From Sphingomonas sp. Leaf9 (lineage in GTDB: Bacteria > Pseudomonadota > Alphaproteobacteria > Sphingomonadales > Sphingomonadaceae): a stretch of DNA of 64,000 nucleotides. Under the pieces are notes generated by a model, which was given only the letters and a program-made list of their open reading frames with translations, had not been told where the DNA came from and searched no databases. A program made the translations under genes and the position numbers. Where the stretch lies: the NCBI RefSeq assembly GCF_001421355.1, contig NZ_LMKC01000005.1, positions 432,918-496,917 on the forward strand, in the 5' to 3' direction. Positions 25,125 to 35,643 of this stretch are shown piece by piece. Position 1 is the first letter of the stretch. Each line of letters begins with the position of its first letter.

Positions 25125-26033
25125 CTACCCGTGATTCCGCCCAAAATCCTCGCGGGCGTCGTCCTGCCCTTGCTCGACGATCGACCGCCGGATCGCGCGC
25201 GTCCGGGTGAACAGGTCGAACAGCTCTTCGCCCTTGTCCCAGCGGATCGCGCGCTGCAGCGCCGACAGATCTTCGGAGAAGCGCTGGAGCATGGCCAGCA
25301 CCGCGTCCTTGTTCGCCAGGAACACGTCGCGCCACATCGTGGGGTCGGAGGCGGCGATGCGGGTGAAGTCGCGGAACCCCCCGGCGGAATATTTGATGAC
25401 CTCGCTCTGCGTCACCGCCTCCAGGTCGGATGCGGTGCCGACGATGGTGTAGGCGATCAGGTGGGGAAGATGACTGGTAACCGCCAGCACCAGGTCGTGA
25501 TGCTGCGCGTCCATCGTATCGATGTCGGCCCCCAGCCGGCGCCAGAATTCGGCGACCCGCTCGACCGCCGTCGCATCGGCATCGGCGGCGGGGGTGAGGA
25601 TGCACCAGCGCCCTTTGAACAGCGTCGCGAAGCCCGCCTCCGGCCCGCTGCGCTCGGTCCCGGCCACCGGATGCGCCGGCACGATGGCGACGCCGGGCAG
25701 CGCCTCGGCCAGCGCCGCCGCGATGCCGGCCTTGCTCGACCCGACGTCACTGACGATGACGCCCTCGGGCAGGTCGGCGGCGATCTCGGCGGCGACCGCG
25801 CCGATCGCGCCGACCGGCACGCACAGGATCACCAGGTCGGCATCGATCACCGCCGCCCCGGCATGGTCGGTACAGTCGTCGACCAGCCCCAGCGCCCGCA
25901 CCGCCTCACGTGCTTGCGGAGAAGCGTCATGCCCGGTCAGCCGCACCGTCGGCATCTCGGCACGCACGGCGCGGGCGATCGACGATCCGATCAGCCCCAG
26001 CCCGATAATGGCGACGCGGGAAAACGGCAGCAT
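25125..26033 (-). CDS. tyrA: Prephenate/arogenate (cyclohexadienyl) dehydrogenase
   Basis: A 302-residue oxidoreductase of tyrosine biosynthesis. The N-terminal Rossmann motif is VAIIGLGLIGSSIARA, then VILCVPVGAIGAV and the substrate-binding block IVPAHPVAGTERSGPEAG with the catalytic His. HLPHLIAYTIVGTA and GGFRDFTRIAASDPTMWRDVFLANKDAVL complete the dehydrogenase signature. No chorismate mutase or ACT domain is attached. The start codon shares its last base region with the hisC stop (TGATG), so the genes are co-translated, as in the hisHb-tyrC pair of the related Zymomonas mobilis, where the dehydrogenase accepts both prephenate and arogenate. Confidence 0.93.
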   Translation of the reverse strand: MLPFSRVAIIGLGLIGSSIARAVRAEMPTVRLTGHDASPQAREAVRALGLVDDCTDHAGAAVIDADLVILCVPVGAIGAVAAEIAADLPEGVIVSDVGSSKAGIAAALAEALPGVAIVPAHPVAGTERSGPEAGFATLFKGRWCILTPAADADATAVERVAEFWRRLGADIDTMDAQHHDLVLAVTSHLPHLIAYTIVGTASDLEAVTQSEVIKYSAGGFRDFTRIAASDPTMWRDVFLANKDAVLAMLQRFSEDLSALQRAIRWDKGEELFDLFTRTRAIRRSIVEQGQDDAREDFGRNHG

Positions 26034-27127
26034 CAGCCGCCCACGATCTCGCGCAGCGCGGCGGCGACGCCGCGCACCTCCGCCTCGGTCCCGATCGAGA
26101 TGCGCAGGCCGTTGGCCAGCCCCTGTCCCGGCAGCCAGCGGACAATGAAGCCGCGCTCCATCAGCGCCTGATACGCGTCGCCCGCGCTGACCGGCCCTTC
26201 GAATAGCACCAGCACGAAATTGGCCTTGGACGGCACCGCGCGCAGGCCGGCATTGCCCATCGCGGCAATCTCACCCTCGAACCACGTCCGCCACTGACGG
26301 TTGTGGGCGCGGCTCGCCTCGACGAAAGCCTTGTCGCGGATCGCGGCAATCGCCGCCTGCTGTCCGGCGGTGGTCACGTTGAACGGTGCCCGGATGCGGT
26401 GCATCGCATCGATCGCCTCCGCCGAACCATAGCCCCAGCCGATCCGTTCGGCGGCAAGGCCGTGGATCTTCGAAAAGGTGCGGGTGACCAGCACGTTGGG
26501 CTGCGTCTTGGCCAGTTCGAGGCCGTGATCGTCCTCGGCCGGTTCCAGATATTCGGCATAGGCCTGATCGAGTACCAGCAGCACGGTCGACGGCAGACCG
26601 GCGTGCAGGCGCGCGATCTCGCTGCGCGGGGCATAGGTGCCGGTCGGGTTGTTCGGGTTGGCGACGAACACCACGCGGGTCCGATCGGTCACGCAGGCGA
26701 GGATCGCATCGACATCGGTCGCATGATCCTTGTCCGGCGCGATCACCGGGGTCGCCCCCACCCGCCGCGTCGCGATCTCATAGACCGCAAAGCCGTAGCG
26801 GACGAAGATCACCTCGTCGCCGTGCCCGGCATAGGCCCCGGCCGCCAGGTGCAGCACCTCGTCCGACCCGGTGCCATAGATGATGCGCGCCGGGTCCAGC
26901 CCATGCGCCTGCCCGATCGCCACGCGCAGGTCGGCGGCGGCGGGATCGGGATAGCGCTCGAGGCTGCGGTCGGCGGTCGCGAAGGCGGCGCGGGCGTGGG
27001 GCGAGGTGCCCAACGGATTTTCGTTCGACGACAGCTTCGCCACCTGCCGCCCGTCATCGGTCTTGGACCGGCCGGGAACGTAAGGGGCGATGTCGAGAAT
27101 CCAGGGCTTGGGAGCGGGTGCGGTCAT
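26033..27127 (-). CDS. hisC: Histidinol-phosphate / aromatic aminotransferase
   Basis: A 364-residue PLP enzyme of the class I/II fold. Signatures are [42 protein letters not shown] and [20 protein letters not shown] with the Schiff-base Lys at 220. In Zymomonas and Pseudomonas the tyrA-linked hisC homologue has broad activity on aromatic 2-oxo acids as well as imidazole acetol phosphate, so this gene may serve both histidine and tyrosine/phenylalanine synthesis. I placed the start at ATG 27127, the first Met giving a normal N-terminus; the frame extends upstream through the repeat at 27186. It is divergent from metX. Confidence 0.92.
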   Translation of the reverse strand: MTAPAPKPWILDIAPYVPGRSKTDDGRQVAKLSSNENPLGTSPHARAAFATADRSLERYPDPAAADLRVAIGQAHGLDPARIIYGTGSDEVLHLAAGAYAGHGDEVIFVRYGFAVYEIATRRVGATPVIAPDKDHATDVDAILACVTDRTRVVFVANPNNPTGTYAPRSEIARLHAGLPSTVLLVLDQAYAEYLEPAEDDHGLELAKTQPNVLVTRTFSKIHGLAAERIGWGYGSAEAIDAMHRIRAPFNVTTAGQQAAIAAIRDKAFVEASRAHNRQWRTWFEGEIAAMGNAGLRAVPSKANFVLVLFEGPVSAGDAYQALMERGFIVRWLPGQGLANGLRISIGTEAEVRGVAAALREIVGG

Positions 27128-27185
27128 GGCGTCGGCACTGGCAAATGCGCGGCGTGAACGCAAGGTTTGGGGCCGCCCTCTCCGT

Positions 27186-27285
27186 ATCGTCATCCCCGCG
27201 GAGGCGGGGATCCATAGACGTAACGGTTGCACCTCCCGCATGAACGTCAGCGCATATGGATTCCCGCCTGCGCGGGAATGACGAT
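27186..27285. repeat. 100-bp palindromic repeat, family B
   Basis: ATCGTCATCCCCGCGGAGGC at the left end and GCCTGCGCGGGAATGACGAT at the right are complementary over about 31 positions with few mismatches. It occupies the hisC-metX divergent region. The same arms occur inside tilS and between the GTA portal and terminase genes. Confidence 0.85.
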
Positions 27286-27345
27286 GGGGGTGCCGCACAC
27301 CCCGACCCTTGAACCCGCCGCGCCTCCCGCCTAACCGCAGACCCC

Positions 27346-28473
27346 ATGGATTCCCGTTTCGGCCCCGATCGTCGCGCCACCCTTGCCGCCGGCCTCGCGC
27401 TGGATGGCGGAGCGATGCTGTCGTCGATCGACATCGCCTACGAAACCTATGGCACGCTGTCGCCGGCACGCGACAATGCGGTGCTGATCTGCCACGCGCT
27501 GACCGGCGACCAGCATGTCGCCTCCACCCATCCGCGCACCGGCAAGCCTGGATGGTGGGCGCGCATGGTGGGACCGGGCAAGCCGATCGACCTCAACAAG
27601 CATTTCGTCATCTGTTCGAACGTGCTGGGCAGCTGCATGGGATCGTCGGGCCCGGCCAGCATCGATCCGGCGACCGGCACGCCATACGCCATGCGCTTCC
27701 CGGTGCTGACCATCCGCGACATGGTGCGCGCGCAGGGGATGCTGCTCGACCATCTCGGCATCGACCGGTTGCGGGCGGTGGTCGGCGGGTCGATGGGTGG
27801 CATGCAGGCGCTGTCCTGGGCCGCGACCCTGCCCGAGCGCGTAGAGGCGGTGGTCGTCATCGCATCGACCGCGCGGCATTCGGCGCAGAACATCGCGTTT
27901 CACGAAGTCGGGCGACAGGCGATCATGGCCGACCCCGACTGGCGCGGCGGCGACTATTATGCCGACGGATCGCCGCCTGCCGCCGGGCTGTCGGTCGCGC
28001 GGATGGCGGCGCACATCACCTATCTCTCCGAAGCGGGGCTGACCGCCAAGTTCGGCCGCAAGCTGCAGGCCCGCGCCGATGGACAGGCCGGGGCCAAGAC
28101 CTTCGGCTTCGACGCCGATTTCCAGGTCGAAAGCTATCTGCGGCATCAAGGACTGGCCTTTACCGACCGGTTCGACGCCAACTCCTATCTCTACATCACC
28201 CGCGCGCTCGATTATTTCGATCTGGCGGAGGAGCATGGCGGGGTGCTGGCCAACGCGTTCCGTACGACCAAGGCGCGGTTCTGCGTCGTCAGCTTCGATA
28301 CCGACTGGCTATATCCGACTGCTGAATCGCGCAACATCGTCCACGCGCTGAACGCCGCCGGGGCACCGGCCAGCTTCGTCGAGCTGTCCTCGCCGTTCGG
28401 GCATGACGCATTCCTGCTCGATTCGCCCGAGCTGGACCGGATCATGCGCGGCTTTCTGGAGGCACGGGCATGA
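27346..28473 (+). CDS. metX: Homoserine O-acyltransferase
   Basis: A 375-residue alpha/beta-hydrolase-fold acyltransferase. [11 protein letters not shown], the nucleophile elbow [10 protein letters not shown] (Ser about 149), the basic block RGGDYYADG and the C-terminal [11 protein letters not shown] with the catalytic His all match MetX. It activates homoserine for methionine synthesis; whether the donor is acetyl-CoA or succinyl-CoA cannot be told safely from this sequence. It overlaps metW by ATGA, the usual alphaproteobacterial metXW operon, where MetW can stimulate MetX activity. I looked for a SAM-II-type leader in the upstream region and saw none; that region is mainly a family B repeat. 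Confidence 0.94.
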   Translation: MDSRFGPDRRATLAAGLALDGGAMLSSIDIAYETYGTLSPARDNAVLICHALTGDQHVASTHPRTGKPGWWARMVGPGKPIDLNKHFVICSNVLGSCMGSSGPASIDPATGTPYAMRFPVLTIRDMVRAQGMLLDHLGIDRLRAVVGGSMGGMQALSWAATLPERVEAVVVIASTARHSAQNIAFHEVGRQAIMADPDWRGGDYYADGSPPAAGLSVARMAAHITYLSEAGLTAKFGRKLQARADGQAGAKTFGFDADFQVESYLRHQGLAFTDRFDANSYLYITRALDYFDLAEEHGGVLANAFRTTKARFCVVSFDTDWLYPTAESRNIVHALNAAGAPASFVELSSPFGHDAFLLDSPELDRIMRGFLEARA

Positions 28474-29057
28474 CGCTGCGCCCCGATCTGGCGATCATCG
28501 CCGCGCATGTTGCGCGGGGTTCGCGTGTGCTGGACGTCGGCTGCGGCGACGGGCAGCTGATGGCGGCGCTGCGCGACGAACGCGGCGTCGATGCGCGCGG
28601 GCTGGAGATCGATCCGGGCAATGTCGCCGACGCGATGGCGCGCGGGCTGTCGGTAATGCAGGGCGATGCCGATCGCGACCTGGCCGATTATCCCGATGCC
28701 AGCTTCGACTATGCGATCCTCAGCCAGACGTTGCAGACCGCGATGCGGCCGCATGTCGTGCTCGACCATCTGCTGCGCATCGGGGCGCAGGCGTTCGTGT
28801 CGTTTCCCAACTTCGCGCACTGGCGGGTGCGCGCGTCGCTGTTGTGGGGCGGGCGGATGCCGGTGACGAAGCTGTTACCGCTCGAATGGTATGAAACGCC
28901 CAACATACACCACCTGACGATCGACGATTTCCGCGCCTATGTCGCCAAGCAAGGGATTATCGTGGTCGATGCGTGGTTCCTGTCGGGGGGCCGGCGGACC
29001 ACGGCGGCGGCGGCCAATTTCCGTGCCGAACATGCGGTGTTCCTGCTCAAACGCTGA
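28470..29057 (+). CDS. metW: Methionine biosynthesis protein MetW
   Basis: A 195-residue SAM-methyltransferase-fold protein. [20 protein letters not shown] is the SAM-binding motif I, and [29 protein letters not shown] follows. MetW proteins keep the fold but are best known as partners of MetX in homoserine acylation. The later [43 protein letters not shown] is diagnostic for MetW. Translation is coupled to metX by the ATGA overlap. Confidence 0.94.
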   Translation: MTLRPDLAIIAAHVARGSRVLDVGCGDGQLMAALRDERGVDARGLEIDPGNVADAMARGLSVMQGDADRDLADYPDASFDYAILSQTLQTAMRPHVVLDHLLRIGAQAFVSFPNFAHWRVRASLLWGGRMPVTKLLPLEWYETPNIHHLTIDDFRAYVAKQGIIVVDAWFLSGGRRTTAAAANFRAEHAVFLLKR

Positions 29058-29132
29058 TGCCGCGTTAACCATTGTGAAGGCTTTGGGGCCGATATTTCCG
29101 TCATGTCGGGGGACAAGACGGGAATCGGTTCG

Positions 29133-29849
29133 ATGCGTACACGCCTGCTCCTGCTCGCTGCCTGCAGCGCCGCGCTGCTCCACGGCTGCGCGCGCAAGAC
29201 GCCCGAGGTCGCGGTGGTGACACCACCGCCGGTGCCGGTCGCGGCCGTGCCTACGCCGAAGCCCAGGCCGCCGATGGGCGCTGCCGCCAGCCTCACCATT
29301 CCTGCCATATTGTCCGACGGCAATTACGCGACGCCCAACCACGCGCTGTCGGCCGATGCGGCCGTCTGGCATCTGCGATCGGCGCTGAACGTCGCCGCGC
29401 TCCAGTGCAATGTCGCCGATCCGACGGGGGTCGCACAATATAACCGGCTGCTGAAGGTCCATGCCGCCCGCTTCGCCGCCGCGCACAAGGCGCTGGAGGC
29501 CGAATACCGCCGCGGCGGCGGCGACTGGCAGGATCGGTTCGACGACGCGATGACCCGCGTCTACAATTATTTCGCCCAGCCGCCGGTGCGGGACCAGTTC
29601 TGCGCAACGGCGCTGCCGATGCTGGCACAGGTCGCCGACCTGCCGGTGGGCGGGATCGATGGCTTTGCCGCGCCGGGCATCGCTTCGCTCGACCAGCCCT
29701 TCGTCGATTTCTATCGCGCCTACGACCAGTATCGCGTCGAACTGGCCGCGTGGCAGGCGGGACAGGTGCCCCGGCTCGCGGTCGATCCGCAGGTGCTGGT
29801 CGCCTCGACCGACGTCACCGGCGGCAGCTATCGCATGGCGGCGCGCTAA
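29133..29849 (+). CDS. Predicted lipoprotein of unknown function
   Basis: A 238-residue protein with a lipoprotein signal, MRTRLLLLAACSAALLHGC, lipidated at Cys 19. A Pro-rich linker (VVTPPPVPVAAVPTPKPRPP) is followed by a mostly helical domain containing ALSADAAVWHLRSALNVAALQCN and VYNYFAQPPVRDQFC, with several Cys that could pair. I do not recognise a named domain, but the organisation fits a conserved sphingomonad lipoprotein. An in-frame ATG at 29103 would spoil the signal peptide, so 29133 is preferred. It stands alone after metXW; the sequence TTTGGGGCCGATATTTCCG lies just upstream. Confidence 0.75.
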   Translation: MRTRLLLLAACSAALLHGCARKTPEVAVVTPPPVPVAAVPTPKPRPPMGAAASLTIPAILSDGNYATPNHALSADAAVWHLRSALNVAALQCNVADPTGVAQYNRLLKVHAARFAAAHKALEAEYRRGGGDWQDRFDDAMTRVYNYFAQPPVRDQFCATALPMLAQVADLPVGGIDGFAAPGIASLDQPFVDFYRAYDQYRVELAAWQAGQVPRLAVDPQVLVASTDVTGGSYRMAAR

Positions 29850-29890
29850 CCCGCTTGCCAGCGGGCCGGTGACCGGTCACGATCGGTGGC

Positions 29891-30685
29891 ATGACCCAGG
29901 CTCCCATTCGCATCGGCATCGGCGGCTGGAGCTTTCCGCCGTGGCGCGGCACCTTCTATCCGGACAGGCTGGCGCAGAAGCGCGAGCTGGAATTCGCGTC
30001 GCGCGCGCTGACCGCGATCGAGATCAACGCGACCTATCACGGCACCCAGAAACCGGCGAGCTTCGCCAACTGGGCCGCGACCGCGCCCGACGGCTTCGTC
30101 TTCGCGGTAAAGGCGTCGAAATACTGCACCAACCGCAAGGTGCTGGCCGAAGCGGGGGAGTCGATCGAACGGTTCATCGGTTCAGGCATTACCGAATTGG
30201 GCGACAAGCTAGGCCCGATCCTGTGGCAGTTCATGGCGACCAAGAAGTTCGACGCCGACGATTTCGCCGCGTTCCTGGCGCTGTTGCCCGCTGCCCATGC
30301 CGGGGTGACGCTGCGCCATGCGGTGCAGGTGCGCCACGACAGCTTCGCCGTGCCGGCGTTCGTCGACATGGCGCGCAAGGCGGGCGTGGCGATCGTCCAT
30401 GCCGATTCGGCCGGCTATCCGGCGATCGCTGATGTAACCGGCGACTTCGCCTATGCCCGGCTGGAGAATGCGCAGGAGGACGTCGCGACCGGCTATGACG
30501 ACGCCGCGCTCGACCGCTGGGCCGACGCTGCGCGAACCTGGGCCAATGGCGGGATGCCGGACGGCCTGCCCTATATCGATCCCACCCCACCGGTGAAGCG
30601 CCCGCGCGAGGCGTTCGTCTTCTTCATCAACGGCGCAAAAATCAGAGCACCTCATGGGGCAATGGCGCTGATTGAGCGCCTTTAA
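29891..30685 (+). CDS. DUF72 family protein
   Basis: A 264-residue TIM-barrel-like protein of the DUF72 (YecE) family. The N-terminus IRIGIGGWSFPPWRGTFYPDRLAQKRELEFASR, the block EINATYHGTQKPASFANWAATAPDGFVFAVKA and the C-terminal DVYVFFINGAK-like segment (EAFVFFINGAKIRAPHGAMALIERL) are typical. The biochemical role of the family is not established to my knowledge. It follows the lipoprotein gene by 41 bases and may share its transcript. No catalytic assignment is attempted. Confidence 0.88.
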   Translation: MTQAPIRIGIGGWSFPPWRGTFYPDRLAQKRELEFASRALTAIEINATYHGTQKPASFANWAATAPDGFVFAVKASKYCTNRKVLAEAGESIERFIGSGITELGDKLGPILWQFMATKKFDADDFAAFLALLPAAHAGVTLRHAVQVRHDSFAVPAFVDMARKAGVAIVHADSAGYPAIADVTGDFAYARLENAQEDVATGYDDAALDRWADAARTWANGGMPDGLPYIDPTPPVKRPREAFVFFINGAKIRAPHGAMALIERL

Positions 30686-30729
30686 GCCAGGCCTCAACTC
30701 GTCTGCTCACGCCTAATTGCGGAGGCCCA

Positions 30730-30972
30730 TCAGGTCGTGCCCGCGCCCTTGTCATAGAGGTAGAGCGTGACCGCGCTCGGCTCCGCACTCGCCCATGCCA
30801 CGGCCTCTTGAACCGTGACGTTCTCCAACTGGTCGTAGGTTATGTCAGCGTCGGAAGTTCGCTCGTGGTCAGCGTCCTCACAGGCGTTGTCGTGCGAGGT
30901 TGCCTCGACGATCGCATTCACTTCCCGCCAGAGGTAAGGTCGCGATCGATGGTCAATGATGTTGTAGATCAT
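30730..30972 (-). CDS. Small acidic protein, lower GC, unknown function
   Basis: An 80-residue soluble acidic protein (MIYNIIDHRSRPYLWREVNA..., EDADHERTSDADITYDQLENVTVQEAVAWASAEPSAVTLYLYDKG). No domain recognised. The predicted beta ending VTLYLYDKG and the clear frame suggest a real protein, but its ribosome site is weak. Base composition is visibly lower in GC than the flanking genes, which points to a recent arrival or to an accessory gene. It lies in the gap between DUF72 and gpsA, on the gpsA strand but not overlapping it. Confidence 0.55.
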   Translation of the reverse strand: MIYNIIDHRSRPYLWREVNAIVEATSHDNACEDADHERTSDADITYDQLENVTVQEAVAWASAEPSAVTLYLYDKGAGTT

Positions 30973-31026
30973 GGTATTAGCCTAGCGAACACGCACTGTC
31001 GCGCAACGCCCAGTGCCCGCAACCGG

Positions 31027-32001
31027 TTACAGCCCCTCGCGGCGTAGCGGACGGGCAAGCAGCGTGTCGATCACCTGCGCAACGGGCGTGCCATCCAGCA
31101 GCGCACCGACCGCCGCCGTTACCGGCATGTCGACGCCTGCTTCCGCCGCCGCCTCGCGCAGCACGGGCGCGGTGAACGCGCCCTCGGCCACCGTCCGCCG
31201 ATCGGCCATCAGCTCGGCGGCGGCGCGCCCCTGCCCCAGCCCGACGCCCAGCGAATAGTTGCGCGAGGCGGTGGAGGAACAGGTCAGCACCAGATCGCCC
31301 AGCCCCGACAGCCCGGCCAGCGTCTCCGCCCGCGCGCCGCGCGCCAGGCCGAAGCGCGTCATCTCGGCAAAGCCGCGCGCGATCACCGACGCCCGCGCAT
31401 TCTGCCCCAGCCCCGCGCCCTCGACCACGCCACAGGCGATGGCGAGGACGTTCTTCACCGCGCCGCCGATCTCCGCGCCGATCACGTCGTCGCTGGCATA
31501 GGGGCGGAACGCCGGTGCCGCCAATCGCTCGGCCAGACGGTCGCGCAACGCGGCATCGGCGCAGGCGAGGGTGACGGCGGTCGGCTTGCCCGCCGCGACC
31601 TCGTGCGCAAAGGTCGGGCCGGACAGGACCGCGACCGGCGCCTGCGGGTGGACGGCGCGGGCGACTTCGCCGACCAGCAGCCGCGTCCCCGCCTCGATCC
31701 CCTTGGCGCACAGCACCAGCGCGCGGGTGCCGACATCGATCGCCGACAATACGCTGCGGACATGCTGTGCGGGCGACACGACCAGCAGCGCGTCGGCGTC
31801 CTGCAAGGCGGCGGCATCGGTCGTGGCGTGGATCGCTGGCGACAGGGTGACGCCGGGCAGAAACAGCGGATTGCTGCGGGTCGTGTTGATCGCCTCGGCA
31901 ACCTCGCCCTCGCGTACCCACAGCGTCACGTCGCCGCCGCGCGCCGCGACCTGCGCCAGTGCCGTGCCCCATGCGCCGCCACCGATGACCCCGATCTTCA
32001 T
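31027..32001 (-). CDS. gpsA: Glycerol-3-phosphate dehydrogenase [NAD(P)+]
   Basis: A 324-residue enzyme that reduces dihydroxyacetone phosphate to sn-glycerol 3-phosphate, the phospholipid backbone. The N-terminal dinucleotide motif is [65 protein letters not shown] with the catalytic Lys, and [22 protein letters not shown] are all diagnostic. Its start overlaps the tsaD stop by ATGA, so the gene is translated with tsaD, a common alphaproteobacterial arrangement (tsaD-gpsA). Length is normal. Confidence 0.95.
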   Translation of the reverse strand: MKIGVIGGGAWGTALAQVAARGGDVTLWVREGEVAEAINTTRSNPLFLPGVTLSPAIHATTDAAALQDADALLVVSPAQHVRSVLSAIDVGTRALVLCAKGIEAGTRLLVGEVARAVHPQAPVAVLSGPTFAHEVAAGKPTAVTLACADAALRDRLAERLAAPAFRPYASDDVIGAEIGGAVKNVLAIACGVVEGAGLGQNARASVIARGFAEMTRFGLARGARAETLAGLSGLGDLVLTCSSTASRNYSLGVGLGQGRAAAELMADRRTVAEGAFTAPVLREAAAEAGVDMPVTAAVGALLDGTPVAQVIDTLLARPLRREGL

Positions 32002-33038
32002 GCCTTCACTCCTGCCCCACGCACCTTTTCCGCCGATGGATCGAGCGGCCAGCGCGGCCGCGCCGCAACGTCGAGCGGATCGCTATGGCCGGCCATGAAC
32101 CGCTCCGCCCCGGCCCAGGCGATCATGGCGGCATTGTCGGTACACAGCCAGAGCGGCGGTGCGACGAAGCGCAGGCCGTTCGCCACCGCCAGCCCTTCCA
32201 ATGCGGCGCGCACCGCACGGTTTGCGGCGACTCCGCCCGCCACGACCAGCGCACTGACCGGCCCGGCGAGGTGCAGCGCCAGCTTCGTCCGGTCGAGCAG
32301 ACAGTCGACCACCGCCTGCTGGAACGACGCGGCGATGTCGGCGGTCGTGTGGATGCCGGCGTCATGCGCGCGCAGCACCGCGCTTTTCAGGCCGGCGAAG
32401 GAGAAATGCGGCTCCGGCGTGCCGAGCAGCGGGCGGGGCAGCGGCACCGCCTTCGCATCGCCTTCCATCGCCGCCGCCTCGACGCGCGGGCCGCCGGGAT
32501 AGCCGAGGCCGAGCACCTTCGCAGTCTTGTCGAACGCCTCGCCCGCCGCATCGTCGATGGTGGTGCCCAGCCGCCGATACTGGCCGACGCCATCGACGCG
32601 CAGCAGTTGGCAATGGCCGCCCGACACCAGCAGCAGCAGATAGGGATAGGCGAGGTCGGGATCGGTCAGGCGGGGGGAGAGCGCATGCCCCTCCAGATGG
32701 TTGACCGCGACCAGCGGCTTGCCCGCCGCCAGCGCCAGCGCCTTGGCCGTCACCAGACCCACCATCACCCCGCCGATCAGGCCCGGCCCGGCGGTGGCGG
32801 CGACGGCATCGACATCCGCCAGCGCGACCCCGGCATCGGCCAGCGCCCCCTCGACCAGCGAGGGCAGGATTTCGACATGCGCGCGCGCCGCGATTTCGGG
32901 CACGACGCCGCCATAGGGGGCGTGCGCCGCCTCCTGTCCCGCGAGGCGGTGCGACAATATGGTGCGGTCGCCGCGTACGAGGGCGACGGCGGTTTCGTCG
33001 CAGCTGGATTCGATACCGAGGATCAGGGGGGAGGACAT
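31998..33038 (-). CDS. tsaD: tRNA N6-threonylcarbamoyladenosine transferase TsaD
   Basis: A 346-residue ASKHA-fold enzyme that transfers threonylcarbamoyl to A37 of ANN-decoding tRNAs, with TsaB and Tsa[17 protein letters not shown] opens the protein; the metal-binding [16 protein letters not shown] (about residues 39 to 54) and [34 protein letters not shown] follow, as does [13 protein letters not shown] near the C-terminus. The start at 33038 is 80 bases from the divergent hemC start, so both promoters share that gap. An ATGA overlap links it to gpsA. Confidence 0.96.
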   Translation of the reverse strand: MSSPLILGIESSCDETAVALVRGDRTILSHRLAGQEAAHAPYGGVVPEIAARAHVEILPSLVEGALADAGVALADVDAVAATAGPGLIGGVMVGLVTAKALALAAGKPLVAVNHLEGHALSPRLTDPDLAYPYLLLLVSGGHCQLLRVDGVGQYRRLGTTIDDAAGEAFDKTAKVLGLGYPGGPRVEAAAMEGDAKAVPLPRPLLGTPEPHFSFAGLKSAVLRAHDAGIHTTADIAASFQQAVVDCLLDRTKLALHLAGPVSALVVAGGVAANRAVRAALEGLAVANGLRFVAPPLWLCTDNAAMIAWAGAERFMAGHSDPLDVAARPRWPLDPSAEKVRGAGVKA

Positions 33039-33118
33039 GCCGCCGGCTGTAGCGCGGATTGTGGCGTCGTGCGAACCCCCGGCTTGCCCTGCGCCAGCCC
33101 GATGGATAGCGAGCGACC

Positions 33119-34030
33119 ATGACCTTCAAACTGGGCACACGCGGATCGCCGCTGGCATTGGTGCAGGCGCACGCCACCCGCGACGCGCTGGCGGCCGCAC
33201 ATGGGCTGGACCCCGCCGCCATCGAGATCGTGACGATCAAGACCACCGGCGACCGGGTGCAGGACCGCGCGCTGGCCGAGATCGGCGGCAAGGCGCTGTG
33301 GACCAAGGAACTCGACCGCGCGCTCTGCTCGGGCGAAATCGACGCGGCGGTCCATTCGATGAAGGATGTCGAGACGGTTCGCCCGACCGAGATCCGCATC
33401 GCCGCGATGTTGCCGCGTGCCGACGTCCGCGACCGGCTGGTCGGGATCGCCTCGCTCGACGACCTGCCCCAAGGCGGCGTGGTCGGGACCAGTAGCCCGC
33501 GCCGCGCTGCGCAGGTGCTCAGCCACCGCAGCGACGCGCGGATCGTGCTGTTCCGCGGCAATGTCGACACCCGCCTCGGCAAGCTGGCGGCGGGGGAGGT
33601 CGATGCGACGCTGCTCGCCGCCGCCGGGCTGGAGCGGCTCGGCCGGCACGATGTCGGTACCGCGCTGTCGATCGACACGCTGCTGCCCGCCCCGTCGCAG
33701 GGCGCGGTCGGGATCGAAGTGCGCGCCGAGGACGCCGCCACCCTCGCCTTCGTCCGCGTCATCGACCATGCGCCGACACACCAGGCGGTGCGCGCCGAGC
33801 GCGGGTTTCTGGCGGCACTGGGGGCCGATTGCCATTCACCGGTCGGGGCGCTGGCGACGATCGAGGGCGACGTGCTGACGCTGCGCGCGCAGTTGCTGGC
33901 GCAGGATGGCAGCGCACAGGTGGTCGACAGCGCCAGCGGGGCGATCGACGATATCGACCTGCCCCGGATGCTGGCCGAAGGGATGCTGGCGCGCGCGCCC
34001 GACAGCGTGGCGAAGCTGTTCGCGCAATGA
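33119..34030 (+). CDS. hemC: Hydroxymethylbilane synthase (porphobilinogen deaminase)
   Basis: A 303-residue enzyme that joins four porphobilinogen units to hydroxymethylbilane for haem, sirohaem and cobalamin. [20 protein letters not shown] opens the protein; [26 protein letters not shown] and [15 protein letters not shown] follow. The dipyrromethane-binding Cys is in [12 protein letters not shown] (Cys 238). It is divergent from tsaD and overlaps hemD, so hemC-hemD is an operon, extended by the adjacent mitofilin-like gene. Confidence 0.96.
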   Translation: MTFKLGTRGSPLALVQAHATRDALAAAHGLDPAAIEIVTIKTTGDRVQDRALAEIGGKALWTKELDRALCSGEIDAAVHSMKDVETVRPTEIRIAAMLPRADVRDRLVGIASLDDLPQGGVVGTSSPRRAAQVLSHRSDARIVLFRGNVDTRLGKLAAGEVDATLLAAAGLERLGRHDVGTALSIDTLLPAPSQGAVGIEVRAEDAATLAFVRVIDHAPTHQAVRAERGFLAALGADCHSPVGALATIEGDVLTLRAQLLAQDGSAQVVDSASGAIDDIDLPRMLAEGMLARAPDSVAKLFAQ

Positions 34031-34692
34031 GCCGGCCGCTGGCGGTGCTGCGGCCCGAACCGGGCAACAACGCCACCGCCCGCGCGATCGAGGCGCTGGG
34101 GCGCACCGCGATCCGCCTGCCGCTGTTCCACATCGCGCCGCTGGCATGGGACGCGCCGCCGGTCGAGGCGCATGACGCACTGATCCTGACCAGCGCCAAT
34201 GCGGTGCGGCAGGCCGGCACGGCACTGCTCGCCTATGCGACGCTGCCCGTCCATGCGGTGGGCGCGGCGACGGCGGCGGCGGCGCGAGCGGCGGGGTTGC
34301 GGGTCGTGGCGACCGGGGATGCCAACGGGCGGGCGCTGCTCGATGCCGCCGGCCGCGCCGGGGTGCGCCGCGCGCTGCTGCTGACCGCGCGCGCGCGGGC
34401 GGTGGCCGATCATCCGGTGCTGTCGGCGATCCGTGCCGTCTATGCCAGCGAGGTGGTCGAGGGGATCGACACCGCCCTGCTTGATGGCACGGTTGCGCTG
34501 GTCCATTCGCAGCGCGCGGCACAGCGGCTGGCGATGCTGGTCGCGGATCGCGGAACCTTGGCCGTCGCCGCCATCGCCCCGGCGGTCGCGGACACGCTGG
34601 GCCACGGATGGCGCGACATCGCCGTCGCCGCGCGGCCCGACGACACCGCGACCATCATCGCCGCCATCGCGCTGGCGGACGCATGTGATTGA
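34027..34692 (+). CDS. hemD: Uroporphyrinogen-III synthase
   Basis: A 221-residue cyclase that inverts ring D of hydroxymethylbilane. Sequence conservation in this family is low; support comes from the two-lobed pattern, [35 protein letters not shown] at the N-terminus, [14 protein letters not shown], the typical [12 protein letters not shown] near the end, and the ATGA overlap with hemC. Length is slightly under the family average. Position in a hemC-hemD-hemX-like order is the strongest evidence. Confidence 0.88.
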   Translation: MSRPLAVLRPEPGNNATARAIEALGRTAIRLPLFHIAPLAWDAPPVEAHDALILTSANAVRQAGTALLAYATLPVHAVGAATAAAARAAGLRVVATGDANGRALLDAAGRAGVRRALLLTARARAVADHPVLSAIRAVYASEVVEGIDTALLDGTVALVHSQRAAQRLAMLVADRGTLAVAAIAPAVADTLGHGWRDIAVAARPDDTATIIAAIALADACD

Positions 34693-34722
34693 CCCGACGG
34701 ACGGGCGCGGGGATAAGGCGGC

Positions 34723-35643
34723 ATGATCAGCGACGATGTGCCCTTTCCGACGACCAGATACTCGCGTCGCCGGGGCGGCCGGGGATGGCTGGCCATCGCC
34801 CTCATCGCCTTCGTCATCGGCATTGGCCTGACGCTCGCCGTGCTGCGCTATGTCGCGCCGCGCTTCGGCTGGGGCGTGCAGCAGCAGGCCGCCGTGCCGA
34901 CCGCGCAGCCGACCCCGGTCGCGACCAGCGCCGCCCCGCCGCCGCAGGTTTCCGCCCTCCCGATCCTGTCGGCACGCGAAGCGGCACTGGCCGCGCGCAT
35001 CGCCGATCTGGAAACGCGCATCGTCGGGCTGGACAGCAGCGCGCGCAATGCGGCGGGCTATGCCACCCGCGCCGAGGACATGATGGTGATCGTCGCCACG
35101 CGCCGTGCGCTGGATCGCGGACGGCCGCTCGACTATCTGGAGGGGCAGTTGCGCGACCGGTTCGGCGGCAGCCGCCCCGATGCGGTGCGCACGCTGATCG
35201 CCGCCGCGCAGAACCCGGTCACGCTGGACGATCTGCGCAGCGCGCTGGACGCCGCTGCCATCCCGCTGACCGCCGGCCCGGTGAACGAGAATTGGTGGGA
35301 TGCCTTTCGCCGCGAGGTCGGGCAACTGATCGTGATCCGCCAGGGCACGACACCCAGCAGCCGCCCCGGCGACCGGCTGGAGCGCGCACGCCGCCGGCTG
35401 GACACGGGGCAGGTCGAAACGGCGATGGCCGAGGTCGAACGCATGCCCGGCGCCGCCAATGCCGCCGCGTGGACCGCCGCCGCACAGCGCTATGTCAACG
35501 CGCGCAAGGCGCTGGTCGACCTCGAATCGGTCGCGCTGACCACGCCGCGTCCGGCACCGGTCGCGCCGTCGGCGATCGTGCAGCCGACCCCCGACCCATC
35601 CGCTCCCCCCGCCGCGGCCGAGACGGTCGCGCCCACGCTTTAG
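34723..35643 (+). CDS. Membrane-anchored mitofilin/HemX-like protein
   Basis: A 306-residue protein with one N-terminal transmembrane helix ([24 protein letters not shown], about residues 24 to 47), a Pro/Ala linker, a short coiled-coil ([27 protein letters not shown]) and a helical C-terminal domain ([45 protein letters not shown]). The pattern matches the alphaproteobacterial mitofilin-like proteins that follow hemC-hemD. Its role in haem synthesis is unproven. The TAG stop codon forms the first bases of the terminal inverted repeat of a 272-base structured element. Confidence 0.8.
   Translation: MISDDVPFPTTRYSRRRGGRGWLAIALIAFVIGIGLTLAVLRYVAPRFGWGVQQQAAVPTAQPTPVATSAAPPPQVSALPILSAREAALAARIADLETRIVGLDSSARNAAGYATRAEDMMVIVATRRALDRGRPLDYLEGQLRDRFGGSRPDAVRTLIAAAQNPVTLDDLRSALDAAAIPLTAGPVNENWWDAFRREVGQLIVIRQGTTPSSRPGDRLERARRRLDTGQVETAMAEVERMPGAANAAAWTAAAQRYVNARKALVDLESVALTTPRPAPVAPSAIVQPTPDPSAPPAAAETVAPTL

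Noticed and set aside
27128..27345. A SAM-II or other methionine riboswitch before metX
   Set aside because: No pseudoknot core sequence of the SAM-II type was visible; the region is explained by the family B palindrome.
32362..35325. A 987-codon minus-strand frame across tsaD, hemC, hemD and the mitofilin-like gene
   Set aside because: It crosses five real genes on both strands and has antisense-type composition (Arg, Ala, His-rich) throughout.
34723..35643. Naming the gene after hemD as hemX or hemY
   Set aside because: Only the general layout (one membrane helix, coiled coil, helical tail) agrees; sequence is too divergent for a symbol.
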